From contig JAGFNK010000075.1 of NCBI GenBank assembly GCA_025769875.1, forward strand, positions 62,001 through 126,000: a stretch of 64,000 nucleotides of DNA, given 5' to 3'. Shown piece after piece: positions 11,250 through 26,907 of the stretch. Every line of letters starts with the position of its first letter. Positions within the stretch are counted from its first letter, which is position 1. The notes beneath the pieces were generated by a model. That model searched no databases. It had not been told where the DNA came from and worked only from the letters and a program-made list of their open reading frames with translations. The stretch is from Russula earlei (taxonomy: Eukaryota; Basidiomycota; Agaricomycetes; Russulales; Russulaceae). The position numbers and the translations under genes are program-made.

Positions 11250-12560
11250 GACGGCTTTAAGGGGAGGGACCTGAGACGCTGATGGCTGGGAGCCCGATGG
11301 CTGGCGTCGCTTAGCCGTGACTGCGCCGGTGCGGAGAAGGTTAGCAGCCTTGTTTACGTCATCTTGGCTTCAGTTTCGTGCCTGGACTCGAGTAGGCGCG
11401 CACGATCGGTTGTAAAAACAAAACCTTGGCTACTCGCCAACCGTGAGTCCGGTAATTCAGTTCGATGAAAAAACGGTCAGCCTTTGTTTTCTGTCATGAT
11501 CTTTGCTTTGCGCCTTCACTGCTCCTCTTCAAATTAGTTGAGGCGCGAGGCATGCCCGCGTCAATGCAAATTTCCAAACTCGCCACCGCCGACGGCTCTA
11601 GCCCTGGACACGGCTCCCGTTGGCAGGCGTGTGCAATCCTTATCTTGTACAACAATCCGTAATCGGTGCCCCGTTGTCCAGTCACCCACCGAGTACAAAA
11701 AGTTGCACGGATGCTGTTTGCGCTGTCCTCAGATAAAGGCTCTTTGAGACGCGGATCGCACCGCATTTCCGAGTCGCGTTATGACACAAACTTTGCCTAG
11801 TACGACGCGTCCTTATACTTACCTGTCCGCGCACCGTCACTGTCATGCGCCACAGAACCTTGAGCCACGGATACCAGGCACTCGATCTTATCCTCATTCT
11901 TAATAGATGGAAGCATCGGGCGTCCACTTTTGGCGCTGCGTGTGGCGCTCACTGGCAAGGACAGAAAAGGCTAGGAATTGGCTGGCGACTTGGGAAACCC
12001 CTCTGAACTCCAGCTCGAAGGATCCCATTTGCCATCACGGCGTCCGCAGTTCGCTGCCATGCTCACGGCCTCACCGCTCCGAGCAACCTCAGCAGGGCTT
12101 GGTCATGGTAGGCCTACCTTTCGACCAAACCTCATTCGGACCCAATTAGACCCATTGTGATACAACGCGACTTCTTCCAACGAACTTACAGCCCACTCTA
12201 CACTGATCATGAATCGGACGTACGCATATCCAACTATTCTAGTGGTAAGGAGGAAAAGGAAATTCGTTCATTCATTTCACGCTTGCCCACGGGAGCCAAC
12301 ACAAAGTTGAAATCAAGTTTGATCCTTGTTTACAATGAGCAGATTTTTATTATTCCGGAGACATCGTGGTGTACCTATGCTGACGATACCCACCATACTC
12401 TTTTGGTGCATTTATGGATGATTGGATAGAAGAAAAAAAACTGCAGCCAATAGCACAACTACAATATGCAAGCACCCCTGCTTAGTGCCGCGAAAGACTA
12501 ATGTGCCAAGCAAATCCTTTCAGTTGGCAACACAGTGTGGGCCAAGCAGGATACATAGAA
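11250..12560. other. Intergenic, no gene recognised
   Basis: Short ORFs on both strands show no motif or convincing start and splice context. The left part is presumably the promoter of the minus-strand HMG gene and the right part the 3' flank of the minus-strand F-box gene. Confidence 0.4.
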
Positions 12561-12567
12561 TAAATGT

Positions 12568-14260
12568 TTAATCCGAGTCAGAGTCAGAATCGAGCTCGGT
12601 AGAGAATCCAAACTCATCATTTGTCCCTGAGTCAGGATCACTCCCCACGCTCGTGTCAGAGTCACCAACCTCACCATGCTCTTCAACCTCCACTCCCTCC
12701 ACCTCTTCATCGTCATCATCGTCCTCGTCCTCGTCATCTTCCTCATCGTCACCTTCGTCATCCTCTTCTTCATCCTCCCCACTCTCGGAACATGGGATTG
12801 GTGGACGCCGCCGCTTTATGATGTGCTGCCCCGCTTCCCGTCGCGCAACGATAAACTCGTCAAACGCATCCCTGAAGCACCCATAGCCTGGCCGGACAAG
12901 CTTGCATAATTCAGGAAGTATCTCCTCGCCGGACGGCCCGTCGTCATCCGGGCACAATGCAAGAGACAGGTCCTCCATTAGACCGGTATCGACCTGAAGC
13001 TTCACCACGTTACGGAAAGGTCTCAGCAGATCGTGCCACTGTGAACGCTCGATGTCGACTTCGGAATCAAAAAGCCAGCGGCCTCCCTCGAAGTCAAGAT
13101 GTAATCTCTCCACCGCCGAGAACATCGGTGTCAGCGCGGCGCAGATCTGGACCGTAGACGCGACCTGGACATTTAGCGGCTGACAGTGGAAAGCCATCTG
13201 AAAAGGTGCAAATTTTGGGCACCTATCCAGGGTTCTCTCCGAGCAAGCCATGCATATGGTCACTTTTGGATCATCCACTCTCATCCCAGAGAATGTGATT
13301 GAGGCAACAGGAAGTTTTAGCTCTCCCGCGGCAGAAAGGAGTCCAGACAGGTATTGAAGGGGGGATGAAGGTTCTTTGAGGAACTGCGCATTGAAATCCC
13401 ACAAAAGAGGGGCATCGATCCGAGCCGCGAGGCATTCTAGATAGCAACTGTCGCCCTTGAAGAAAATTCTCTTGAGATTGGGAAGAGATATCCGCTCTAT
13501 GTTCGGTGCATAGACCAGCACCTCGTCTGGATCATAGTAATCAAAATTAAGGCCAAAATACTCGAGGCGGGGCATGAGCGAAAGGCATGATGCCAGGTAT
13601 TCGTTGGGGAGGTATAAGGAGACTGGGATGCCTATGAGATCAAGAGTAGACAAGGCCAGATAAAGAAGCGAGAAGGGGCAACCCTTTTTCAACTACATCC
13701 CCAACCCGGTTCAACTGAAGGCGGAACAAACTGGGGGCCCGAAATGTTTGGGGAAGTCGAGGACATTCGGGCTCGTCGTCCTCACTTTCGTCCTCGTCCG
13801 CGTCTGGGATTTCAACAGCAAGGGAAAGTTCTTCTAGAGCTGGGAAGGGGCCGTCCATAGCCGCAAAGAGTTTCTCCAGAGTGGTTGTTGATGCATAGAG
13901 GTCGATGGAACGGACGCGATCGTGTTTCTGGAGTGCTAGGAATGCGCCCTCTTCGTCCATTGTGGAAAAGGACCACGGTCCGCCATAATTGACGTGGATA
14001 GGGAGTGGGGGTGAATGGCTTAACATGTCCACTACGGGGGTGCCATAACTGCAGACAAGCCGTAGATCCAAACGGGAGGAGGATGAGAAGATGATGTTCC
14101 TCCATCGTCTGCACGTGTGCGCAAGTTTGTACCAGCATCTGTGATTCCAGGCATAGATGATATCGAGCCGGTAGAAGTCGAATACCTCAAGAAGGACATC
14201 ATCGGGTAGGATATTGATGCTCGGATTGGGGCCCGAGCCTGCACGTTGGAGAATTTGTGA
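12568..14260 (-). pseudogene. F-box/LRR-like protein gene with a frameshift
   Basis: Near 14222 the minus strand reads INILPDDVLLEVFDFYRLD, then WYKLAHTCRRWRNIIFSSSR, a clear F-box that would bind Skp1 in an SCF ubiquitin ligase. LRR-like text follows (FPALEELSLAVEI, PSLFRLQLNRV, LPLLASLSGLV), then LDLIGIPVSLYLPNEYL, MPRLEYFGLNFDYYDP and a long acidic Asp/Glu tail (12570-12790). Between ASLSGLV and LDLIGIP the frame changes near 13647 because of one extra base. The related fragment at 22631-22870 lacks that base and reads straight through. No in-frame ATG precedes the F-box before a TAA, so a 5' exon is missing or lost. It is a recent pseudogene unless the extra base is a sequence error. Confidence 0.75.
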
Positions 14261-14481
14261 TTTCTGTTGTGAAAGAGGACATTATGAGACTGACCGTGGT
14301 CGTTCTTCAACACCCATGTCAGGGTGTTCCCCATTGATGATTGTTGGCGCGGAGAAAAGGCGTTCCAACCGATGTGATGGCCAGGTCACGTGCAGATACG
14401 CGCTCACGTACCGGTCGCCGTCGCCCCTCGGGTTGAGTCGTTCCTCGCTTTACCTGTCCGCTCCAGCTGCTGCCACCCCAG

Positions 14482-16304
14482 ATGGTGAAAATAGGGTGAT
14501 CTTTCGCCCCTTCACTCAGGCCATGACCTCTTCTTATTGCTGTTCAGTCCTCCCCCCCCAGTCCGCCCTCTTCATTCCATAAACCTCACAGGTGGGCTCA
14601 TACACCTGACCCTTATAATTGCCTCCTTGACTTACCCACCTCAAGTACTCGCCGCCAGTGACCTCGTCAAGCGCGATTTTTTCTTTCTCCCGAATCCATT
14701 TGCAGTAATAACAGCTAACTTTTTCTCCGACCTTCGCCAAACGACGGTCTGCAAGAAGACCTTATCCCCTTACTGGAACGAAACCTTCACATTGTTTCGT
14801 GCCTTATCTCCCCTTCTCTCTACCACCCGCTCATCCCCCCCTCAGTACCGTCACCGAATCATCCAAGATCCAAATTCAAATCTTCGATGAACGCAAGTCC
14901 AACCCAAACAATAACCAGGGTTCCCTTGGATCAGTCTCAATCATAGTTGGGAACGTTATCGACCTTATTCAGGGTGGTCACGGTATCGTCGTCTTTGCTT
15001 TATCTTTCTCCCCAATCTGTCTCATGAGTGGACACCTCACCCTTTAGTTTTCCAGAACCTTGATCTCCAACCCGGCCCCGACGGCCAAATCGTACACGGG
15101 AAGGTTATGTTTTCCCTCTCCAAGGAAGGCCAGAGAACCCACCCGCAGCAGCCAGCTACCCCAGCAACTTGACCTTGCTCGCCCCTTAAACGACATGCAC
15201 ATATCTCCATCGTCACATCCCTCAACTAGCGCCAGCAGCACGTTGCCAACTCGCAGCCGCAGTTCCCAACCCCCCGCCACTCCCCATCAACATGATAACT
15301 CTTTAGCGTCTCCCACATCCCATGACCACCTGCAGTCATCGCAGTCCTTTACATCCATGTCCTCCCGTGATGCCAAGCCATCTCCTTTACAACGCAGCCC
15401 CCACCTTAATAAACCTCTTCCTCTTCCGCATGAGCCCATCGAGCCATCATCCAGTCCCACCCCGCTCTCCGTAACGCCGCCTCTTCCACCTGGGTGGGAA
15501 TTCCGCTACAACGTAGACGGCTATCCATACTACGTCGACCACAACACCGGCGTGACCACCTGGGTCCCCCCATCTACCAACGCTCCTCCCCCTATCCCCT
15601 CCCACAGACCCTCCTCCATCCAGTTCCCCGAAGAGATCTTAACACCAAATACGACCAATGCTGATGGTACCTATGCAGACGTGCACCTACCCGAAGAACA
15701 TCGCACTGCAGATGCCCACCCATACGTTGTTGATCACGACGCCCGTACCACATTGAACGACTCACCCCACCACTCTAAGTCTCCTTCTACCACTCTGACA
15801 GACATAGTTCCTAGACTAATTCAAGAAGATCCTGTATCCTATGTTCAGCACCCTCCCGAATTCCTCAGGGGTGCAGAGACTGAACACGCTGCAGACGGGT
15901 CCCAGCCAATTCCGCAGCCTAATAGCATTGATTGGCATGAACCGGATGAACAACAGCTTACGACCAGAATGTCTTCTCAGCGTGAGGAGGCAATTGTGGC
16001 TCCTATGATATTCGATCCGCATAAATACGCCTTTAAGAGAACGATCAGAAAACCGATGTTTGCATGTCCTAATCCAGTGCCCACAGATCACGCTTCGTCC
16101 TCGCCGACGCTCACAGAGGCTCTGCACATGAAGGATGATAATCCAATTAGCACTGATACGTCAATCTCACAACAGAACATTGTACAGACTCACCAGGAAG
16201 ATGGCGTTTCTCTTCCTCCCGGTAGTGGGTGTGTTCGTTGTTATATGAAGATGATTCTTGGAGATGACGTGACTTCTAAGCGCCAAGGGAGATCGATTTG
16301 CTAA
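14482..16304 (+). pseudogene. RSP5 paralogue 1, C2 and WW part, no HECT, frameshifted
   Basis: The exon plan copies RSP5: 14482-14495, 14548-14591, 14646-14793, 14846-14982 and 15048 onward, with the same phases. The protein would begin MVKIGPPPPVRPLHSINLTV, then a C2 domain (DLVKRDFFFLPNPFAVIT, SPYWNETFTL, KIQIQIFDERK). In exon 5 one additional G near 15133, absent from paralogue 2 and RSP5, shifts the frame. The normal frame then ends at a TGA near 15171. Beyond the shift a long frame stays open to 16304, with Pro/Ser-rich linker, one good WW domain (LPPGWEFRYNVDGYPYYVDH...) and a second WW reduced to LPEEHRTADAHPYVVDHDAR. The HECT domain is absent. It is a likely pseudogene or sequencing-error victim. 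Confidence 0.75.
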
Positions 16305-16594
16305 TTCACTTGAGAGCTACCAATCTGACCTGGAAGCACGACCTGCAGAAGGAACGCGCGAGTAAGAAAAGCATTCTTGTGTTCTTATGCCTGAAATGAC
16401 GATGTACCAGGCCAGCCTCAATTGGAGCTAGTTCCAGCAATTTTTGGGATACGACAGTAATTGATATTTCCCTCCCTCCCCCCAGCGAGGCTGGACTCCC
16501 AATGTAAGTCTCTTCTCTGCCAATGATATTTAACTCAATTTGATTATGCATTCCCAAGACCCATTCAAACAGCAACTTCAGACCATCACAACGG

Positions 16595-17861
16595 AGGAAT
16601 GAACAAATATTCATCTGGAGAATTCTTCGGGTATAGCACAGGCACAGAGTGCGTTATCCGAATCCTTTCGATAGGATCTTCCTTATTTTCAATAGCGAGT
16701 TACGTCGAAAAACCCTCGAAAATACTTCTACTCACGGACAGTCCCAGCCGGCGCAATCATTCACGATCTTGGTCTCGCAAGATGAGGGTCCTATGTTACC
16801 TGTGCAGAGATGTCGATTCACAAACATTGAGTGGCAAGAATTTTTGTTACCAGATGGCACCCGCTACTTCTCGAACCCTACTCTCCACATTGTCGCGGAT
16901 ATTGATCTGCGAAAAACTGAAAGATTAGATGCAATTACGAGATTCCTTGATGGAAGCGAAACTGAGATTCTACCCCTGCCAGGATGGGAATTATGGCTCC
17001 GTGATGCGAGTGAGTCAACAACGGCATTTCTCCCGCTCAAAGCCTGGATACATCACGGAGACCGGTTGGTGGCGTTCGAGCACCCTGGTTCCGATCTTGG
17101 GGAACTTATGAACGAAGACATTGAAAGTATGTTTCTGGGATTTACGTGTGCCAATATTTGTGTTGATGATTCTACAGGGATGGAATCGGAATATCAGTAC
17201 TGGCTGTTTGTGATTTCCCATCCCGTTCATGCTCTCCTCCCACCGGACACCGTTTTTGAAGCGATCGACGTGCTGACGTGGATGTATACCGGTCTGTCAC
17301 CCACTTTGCTCATCCCAGCCGTTACGACTGATTCACCCTGTCAGGTCGGCTGGTACTGTCGGCCTACGCTTCCCCACCCCCATTTAGTCAGGAGGAATGT
17401 CAGGAGTTGTTAACACAGCTTCGTTCTTCTAGCCGTGAGCCTGCTTAGAGTGGTCTCTAACCTTTGACATACATACGATCTAGACATGTCTGGGAAGAGG
17501 ATGTCACTTGTTCGTACACGCGTGGTATCTACAGTGCTTGTTCGCGTCGGTAAGTTCGGTCGGCTTACGAGCTTCCTGGTCTTATTTGTGTTGTTTAGTT
17601 GCGTGGAGACAAGGTCGACACTGGGACAGCGTGACACGTCAAGATTCGCCGAAGAACAACGATGTCCCTTCAACCGGCCTTTCTCATCTCCGAGTTTCTT
17701 TCGTTTGTTCGTTTCCTACTGTTTCCTTGCACGATTACGTCGTCAACTTGTCGGCACGGGAAGTTGCGTACGCATTTACTACTGGGCTTGCGTTTATCAT
17801 TGGCGCGCTGGCTTTCTTGATCTTAGGTTTTCCTGGACATGACGTGACGACATCACTATGA
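16595..17861 (+). pseudogene. Paralogue 1, C-terminal region (LPDGTRYF domain and membrane tail)
   Basis: After the stop at 16304, exon-like pieces follow. A GTAAGT donor near 16504 and a GTGCGT...AATAG intron at about 16649-16695 lead into a frame open to 17413. It reads SFTILVSQDEG, IEWQEFLLPDGTRYFSNP, LPGWELWLRDASEST, EYQYWLFVISHPVHALLP and LTWMYTGLSPTLL. A downstream frame (17759-17861) ends in a hydrophobic helix, VAYAFTTGLAFIIGALAFLI, a probable tail anchor. I recognise this layout only as an agaricomycete WW-linked protein type without assigned function. The region between 16304 and 16650 carries extra stops not present in paralogue 2, so this copy is more decayed. Confidence 0.5.
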
Positions 17862-18714
17862 ATATACATCCTCAGGCTGCCGTTTACCCATGGCATTTAC
17901 CCCGCTCCTCACCATTACTGACGTTTCAGGGGTTGCAACGTTCGCTACCGTCCCCTCCCCATCTATTTTTGCTCTTTTCACGAGGTGACGATCGAATCTA
18001 ATGGTTCCGCTTCAACCTGACACCTTTCATACGTGCCTTTCATACGAGGGGCAGACTATCGCCCAACCTGAAGTCCTCCGCTGATTCCCATTCAACTGCG
18101 TCAAGAAGCCTGTGCGACACAACGCCATGCTCTGGCTGAGTGCTGATGATTTGGGAATACATGAACGGGAGAGCGCGTGGAGTGCATGGTTGATTAAGAG
18201 GTGATGCAACTCGGCATCTCCGAATCCACGCGTAAGAGGCCCCGCGCACCCCTGTGCTCAAAGTTGTCTTGTCTCACTTGGCCGTCTTCTCTGGATGAGA
18301 CATCGTTACGGCTTGACTATTCACGTAGTGAAAATGAAAATGCGGGCAAACCCACGACGCGGCGACAGCCGAGGTAAATGGGTGGTCCTGTGCAGTTTCA
18401 GGAATATTGGCACCGTCGTTATGATGCAGCCTGTGGGATATGTCTCTCATCAGGTCATTGTTGAGGGGGAAACTAACACAACCCAGACAAGGACTACTCC
18501 CTTACCTTTGAATCGATCATTGTACCATACCATGAATAAATTTTGGCTGTGATTCGTGTCACGTGTGGATACGCGGTCACGGACTACCGCCGCCGTCCGT
18601 CCTACTTGACCGCTGCGCTGTGCAGTGCTAGTGCAGTGCGGTGTAGTTGGCTGGCCCAGCATCGCCTCATTTGCCTCTCCACTCTAGCTGCTGCCCCCCA
18701 ACTCTCCTACTACA

Positions 18715-20517
<1,803 letters not shown>

Positions 20518-20545
20518 TTCATTTGAGAGCGGGCTATCTGATCAG

Positions 20546-21767
20546 GCAGTACGATCAGCAGAGCAACCCACTATTCGAACAGACGAGTAAGAGAAGCATT
20601 CTTGTGCTTTTTCTCCAGAAATGACGGCGTCACCAGGCCGGCGTCAATTGGGGCTAGTTCCAGCAAATATTGGGACACGGCACCAATAAATGTTCCCCTT
20701 CCGCCCCCAAATGAGGCTGGATTCCCTATGTAAGTCTTTCCTCTGCGAAGAACATTTGATTCATTTTGATTATGCATTCCCAAGACCCATTCAAACAGCA
20801 GCTTCAGACCATCACGACGGAGGAAAGAACAAATATTCATCTGGAGAGTTCTTCGGATTCAACATGGGCACAGAGTGCGTTATCCCAATCCTTTAGGGGG
20901 GATCTTCCTTATTTTTTATAGCGAGTCACGTCCGAAACCTCTCCGAAATACTCCTGATCATGAACGGTCCCAGCTAGGGCAATCATTCACGATCTTGGTA
21001 TCGCAGGATGAGGGTCGTATGTTATCTGTGCGGAGGCATCGAGCTCGAAATATCGAGTGGCAAGAATTTCTGTTACCAGATGGCACCCGCTACTTCTCGA
21101 GCCCTACTCTCCACATCGTCGCGGATCTGCGAAATACTGAAAAGTTGGATGCAATTACGACATTTCTCTTTGGACGCGATACGGGGATTCTGCCCCCGCC
21201 AGAATGGGAATTATGGATCCGTGATGCCAGTGAGTCAACAAGAGAATTCATCCCACTCAAAGCCTGGATACATCACGGAGAGCGGATGTTGGTGTTCGTG
21301 CGTCCTGCTTCAGATCTCGGGGATCTTGTGAACGAAAATATTGATAGTAAGATTCTCGGATTGACGTGTGCCAATGTTTGTGTTGATGATTCTACAGGGA
21401 TGGAATCGGAATATCAATACTGGTTGTTTATGATGTCCCATCCCGTTCATTCTTTCCTCTCACCGCGCTCTGTATCCGACGCGATCGACGCGCTGACATG
21501 GATTTATACCAGTCTGTCGCCCACTTTGCTAGTCCCAGCCATTACAACTGATTCACCCTGTCAGGTCGGCTGGTAATGTCGACCTATGCTTTTCCGCCCC
21601 CATTTAGTCAGGAGGAATGTCAGGAGTTGTTAACACAGCTTCGTTCTTTTAGCCGTGAGCATCCTTACAGTGGTCTCGAACCTTTGACATACATCCGATC
21701 TAGACATGTCTGGGCAGGCGATGTCACTTGTTCGCGTGGTATCTACAGTGCTTGTTCGCGTCGGTAA
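20546..21767 (+). CDS. Paralogue 2, probable C-terminal exons (LPDGTRYF domain)
   Basis: From 20546 the frame reads HYSNRRVREAFLCFFSRNDG and VPLPPPNEAGFPM. A strong GTAAGT intron (20730-20784) and a GTGCGT...TATAG intron (20875-20921) then keep one continuous frame into ESRPKPLRNTPDHE, SFTILVSQDEG, IEWQEFLLPDGTRYFSSP, PPEWELWIRDASEST, EYQYWLFMMSHPVHSFL and ALTWIYTSLSPTLL, ending at 21576. A further exon continues with FPPPFSQEECQELLTQLRSF to 21767. A hydrophobic stretch encoded near 22010-22100 (IVFVIGTLVCLILGF) would be the membrane tail, as in paralogue 1. The last splice sites are unresolved. The domain is unknown to me, and being a separate gene is possible. Confidence 0.45.
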
Positions 21768-22109
21768 GTTTAGTCAGCTTACGAGCTTCCTGGTCTTACT
21801 TATATAGCGTTGTTTAGTTGCGTGGAAACAGGGCCGACACTGGAGCCCCGTGACATGTCAAGATCCAAAGAGTATCAATAATGATAATGTCCCTTTAACT
21901 GGCTTTTCGCATCTCCGTATTGCGGGGGATCATATCTATTCTTTCGTTTGTTCTGCGTTCCCTATCATCTCCTCGGACCACTGCGTCATCCAAGTTTCGG
22001 CACGGGAGCTGGCGTATGTAGCTGTAGTACTACCCATATTGTGTTTGTCATTGGCACGCTGGTTTGCTTGATCTTGGGTTTTCCTGGGTACATGACATGG
22101 GACGTCATG

Positions 22110-22630
22110 ATGAGTACGCCTCCTCAGGCTGTTTCCCTGTGGCGTTCACCCCACCAGTGACGTATCAGGCATCGCAGGTTTCCCTGCAGCCCTTCTCTCG
22201 CCATACGTTTTCTTTCTTCTCATTAGGTTATAATCGAATCTACTCAAGCTGACACTTTTCATTCGCACACTATCGCTCGACCTGAGGTTTTATGTTGATT
22301 CCCATCAAGCCTTCTTGAGAAGCCTGTGCGACACAACGCCGTGTTTTCGTTCATGGTATGGAACACAAGGACAGAGAGCGCGTAGAATGCATAGCTCATC
22401 GCGAATGAGGCGTTGGGGTAGCTCCCAGCATCTCAGAATCCATGCGTGAGAGGCCCCTGCACACCCCTGCCCCCAAGCGTTCTTGTCTCACTTCGACGTC
22501 TCCGTTAGCATCGTCTGGATCAGGGGGCATTGCGATTTGCACCGCACCGCCTTTCACCCTCGCACGTGGAGAAAATGAAAAGACGATAAACCGACAACAC
22601 GACAACAGCCGAGGCAAATGCGTGGTCCTC
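22110..22630. other. 3' flank of duplication unit 2
   Basis: No gene. The sequence is homologous to 17880-18388 and marks the 3' part of the duplicated segment. Confidence 0.5.
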
Positions 22631-22870
22631 AAGGAACATCGGTACTGCCTATGAGGTCAAGAGAGACAAGGCCGGACAAAGAAGCGAGAAGAGGCAGCCG
22701 TTCTTCCAAGGAAGTTCGGGTGGGGGTCTCAACAACAGCAAGCGGAAGATCTTGTAGAGCTGGGAAGGGGCCGTCCATAGCCGCGAGAGTCTCCAGAGTG
22801 GATAGAACGGACAAGGGCCAGTCCGTCGTGGATAGGGAGTGGAAGTGAATGGCTTAGGGTATCAGTGAAC
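22631..22870 (-). pseudogene. Fragment of the F-box/LRR gene
   Basis: On the minus strand it reads AAMDGPFPALQDLPLAVVET, then LPLLASLSGLVSLDLIG, matching the gene at 12568-14260 around 13630-13870. It has internal deletions and no F-box. The plus-strand identity at the shift site (AAGAGAGACAAGGCC versus AAGAGTAGACAAGGCC) shows the extra base in the longer copy. It is flanked directly by the end of duplication unit 2. Confidence 0.7.
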
Positions 22871-23193
22871 ACATCACGCCTAGTTCCTTTCCTCTGTACT
22901 GGTTTACCGCTCGCCTAGACCAGCCACTAGTTCGCAAAGCTACAAGTCATCGTGCGGCGGTATACAAATTGGTATTTGATACGTGATGGAACGAATCGAT
23001 TTGTAAAGCTTCTCCGATTCACGGTCCTGGATGCATACCCGGTAGTATGCCGTCCTTTTCTTTTGCATCGCCGAGGCGCCCCACGACTGGGACCTGATGA
23101 CCCAGATACCGGTGAGGTCGGACGAAAAGATGATATATCAGGTCTCTTCCTTATTCCCGAGTCAAGCTGGGAGGGACAATCACGCACCCGCTC

Positions 23194-23961
23194 ATGGCAT
23201 ATATTAATTCTTACAAGGCACCCCACGGCCCCACACTCTTACCTGGGTATTATGGCCCGGACCCATACGACATCAACTGGACCATGCCTCTTCACGAGGC
23301 GACACTCGAGTCTGAACGCGTCAAGCTCACGCCCTTCATCCCCTCGCTCCATGCCAAAGAATACGCGGAGCAGACGGCGGCCCGTCCAGAGCTCCACCGC
23401 TGGTTCCCGTTCGACCCGTCGGGTCTGGACACGATCCTGACGCTGGTCGAGCTGCGGGTGCGTCGCGACCCGACGTGGATACTATTTGCGATCATCGACA
23501 AGGCCCGCGGAGGAGGGGGCGCGTTCGCGGGCGTGATCGGGCTGATCAATGCGTCGCCGGAGAATCTGAGCGCGGAGATCGCGTGGGTGCTGGTGTTCCC
23601 CGCGTTCCAGCGGACGTACGTGACGACCAACGCGGTCGGACTCCTCCTTCGCTATTGCCTGGAGCTGCCCGATGCGCCGCAAGGGCGCGGGCTCGGCTTC
23701 CGACGGGTGCAGTGGACGACGCACACGAAGAACGAGGCGTCGTTGAAGGCTGCGAAGCGGATGGGATTCAGGGAGGAGGGGTTGCATCGATGGACGTGGG
23801 TGCTCCCCGAAGGGTTTGAGGGGAACGGGATAGCGGTGCGGTCGGGGGATCCAGAGCGGGGTCGGCCTGGACGGAACAGCGTGGTGTTGTCGCTGTGTGG
23901 AGATGATTGGGAGCAAAGGGGGAGATCGCAAGTGGAAGGGTTGATTAATCATGTACAGTAG
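23194..23961 (+). CDS. GNAT-family N-acetyltransferase
   Basis: Single-exon frame of 255 codons from the ATG at 23194. It reads as a RimJ/RimL-like GNAT enzyme transferring acetyl from acetyl-CoA to an amine. ESERVKLTPFIPSLHAKEYA is the typical entry strand. ILFAIIDKARGGGGAFAGVI is the central beta hairpin, and AEIAWVLVFPAFQRTYVTTN the strand before the CoA loop. GLGFRRVQWTTHTKNEASLK and AAKRMGFREEGLHRW form the signature end of the fold (N-x-x-S-x-x-A-x-x-x-G-F). The classical R/Q-x-x-G-x-G/A loop is not obvious, as in other members of this fungal group. Substrate unknown. It sits between the F-box fragment and RSP5, and its coding G+C is clearly higher than its left neighbours. Confidence 0.85.
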   Translation: MAYINSYKAPHGPTLLPGYYGPDPYDINWTMPLHEATLESERVKLTPFIPSLHAKEYAEQTAARPELHRWFPFDPSGLDTILTLVELRVRRDPTWILFAIIDKARGGGGAFAGVIGLINASPENLSAEIAWVLVFPAFQRTYVTTNAVGLLLRYCLELPDAPQGRGLGFRRVQWTTHTKNEASLKAAKRMGFREEGLHRWTWVLPEGFEGNGIAVRSGDPERGRPGRNSVVLSLCGDDWEQRGRSQVEGLINHVQ

Positions 23962-23976
23962 ATGATGAGGTAATCA

Positions 23977-23978
<2 letters not shown>

Positions 23979-24011
<33 letters not shown>
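23979..24011. repeat. (GGCT)n microsatellite
   Basis: About eight perfect GGCT units lie between the GNAT stop and the RSP5 start, about 90 bp before the RSP5 ATG. A short related run recurs at 26991-27002. Confidence 0.9.
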
Positions 24012-24012
<1 letters not shown>

Positions 24013-24098
24013 TCGCCCTCGCCTCGCCTCGTCTCCCTCGCTGGGCTGCTCAGTTCCTGCTCGAGCTCGAGCTGCCACGCAACGCAAGGAAAGTCCAG

Positions 24099-26907
<2,809 letters not shown>

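Larger units (their letters stand above)
14380..18388 (+). repeat. Duplication unit 1 (RSP5 5' half plus foreign 3' half)
   Basis: About 4 kb that matches 18550-22630 over promoter, C2-WW exons, C-terminal exons and about 500 bp of 3' flank. The promoter match includes GATACGCG(G/C)TCACG and AGCTGCTGCC near each start. The 3' flank match includes GAAGCCTGTGCGACACAACG at 18105 and 22319, and ACAGCCGAGGTAAATG near 18365 versus 22605. Confidence 0.75.

Noticed and set aside
12621..12909. Ser/Arg/Pro-rich plus-strand ORFs
   Set aside because: Antisense shadows of the Asp/Glu tail of the F-box gene.
20875..21576. Independent gene starting at 20875
   Set aside because: The apparent start is GTG inside a likely GTGCGT splice donor; the frame is better explained as a spliced C-terminal exon.
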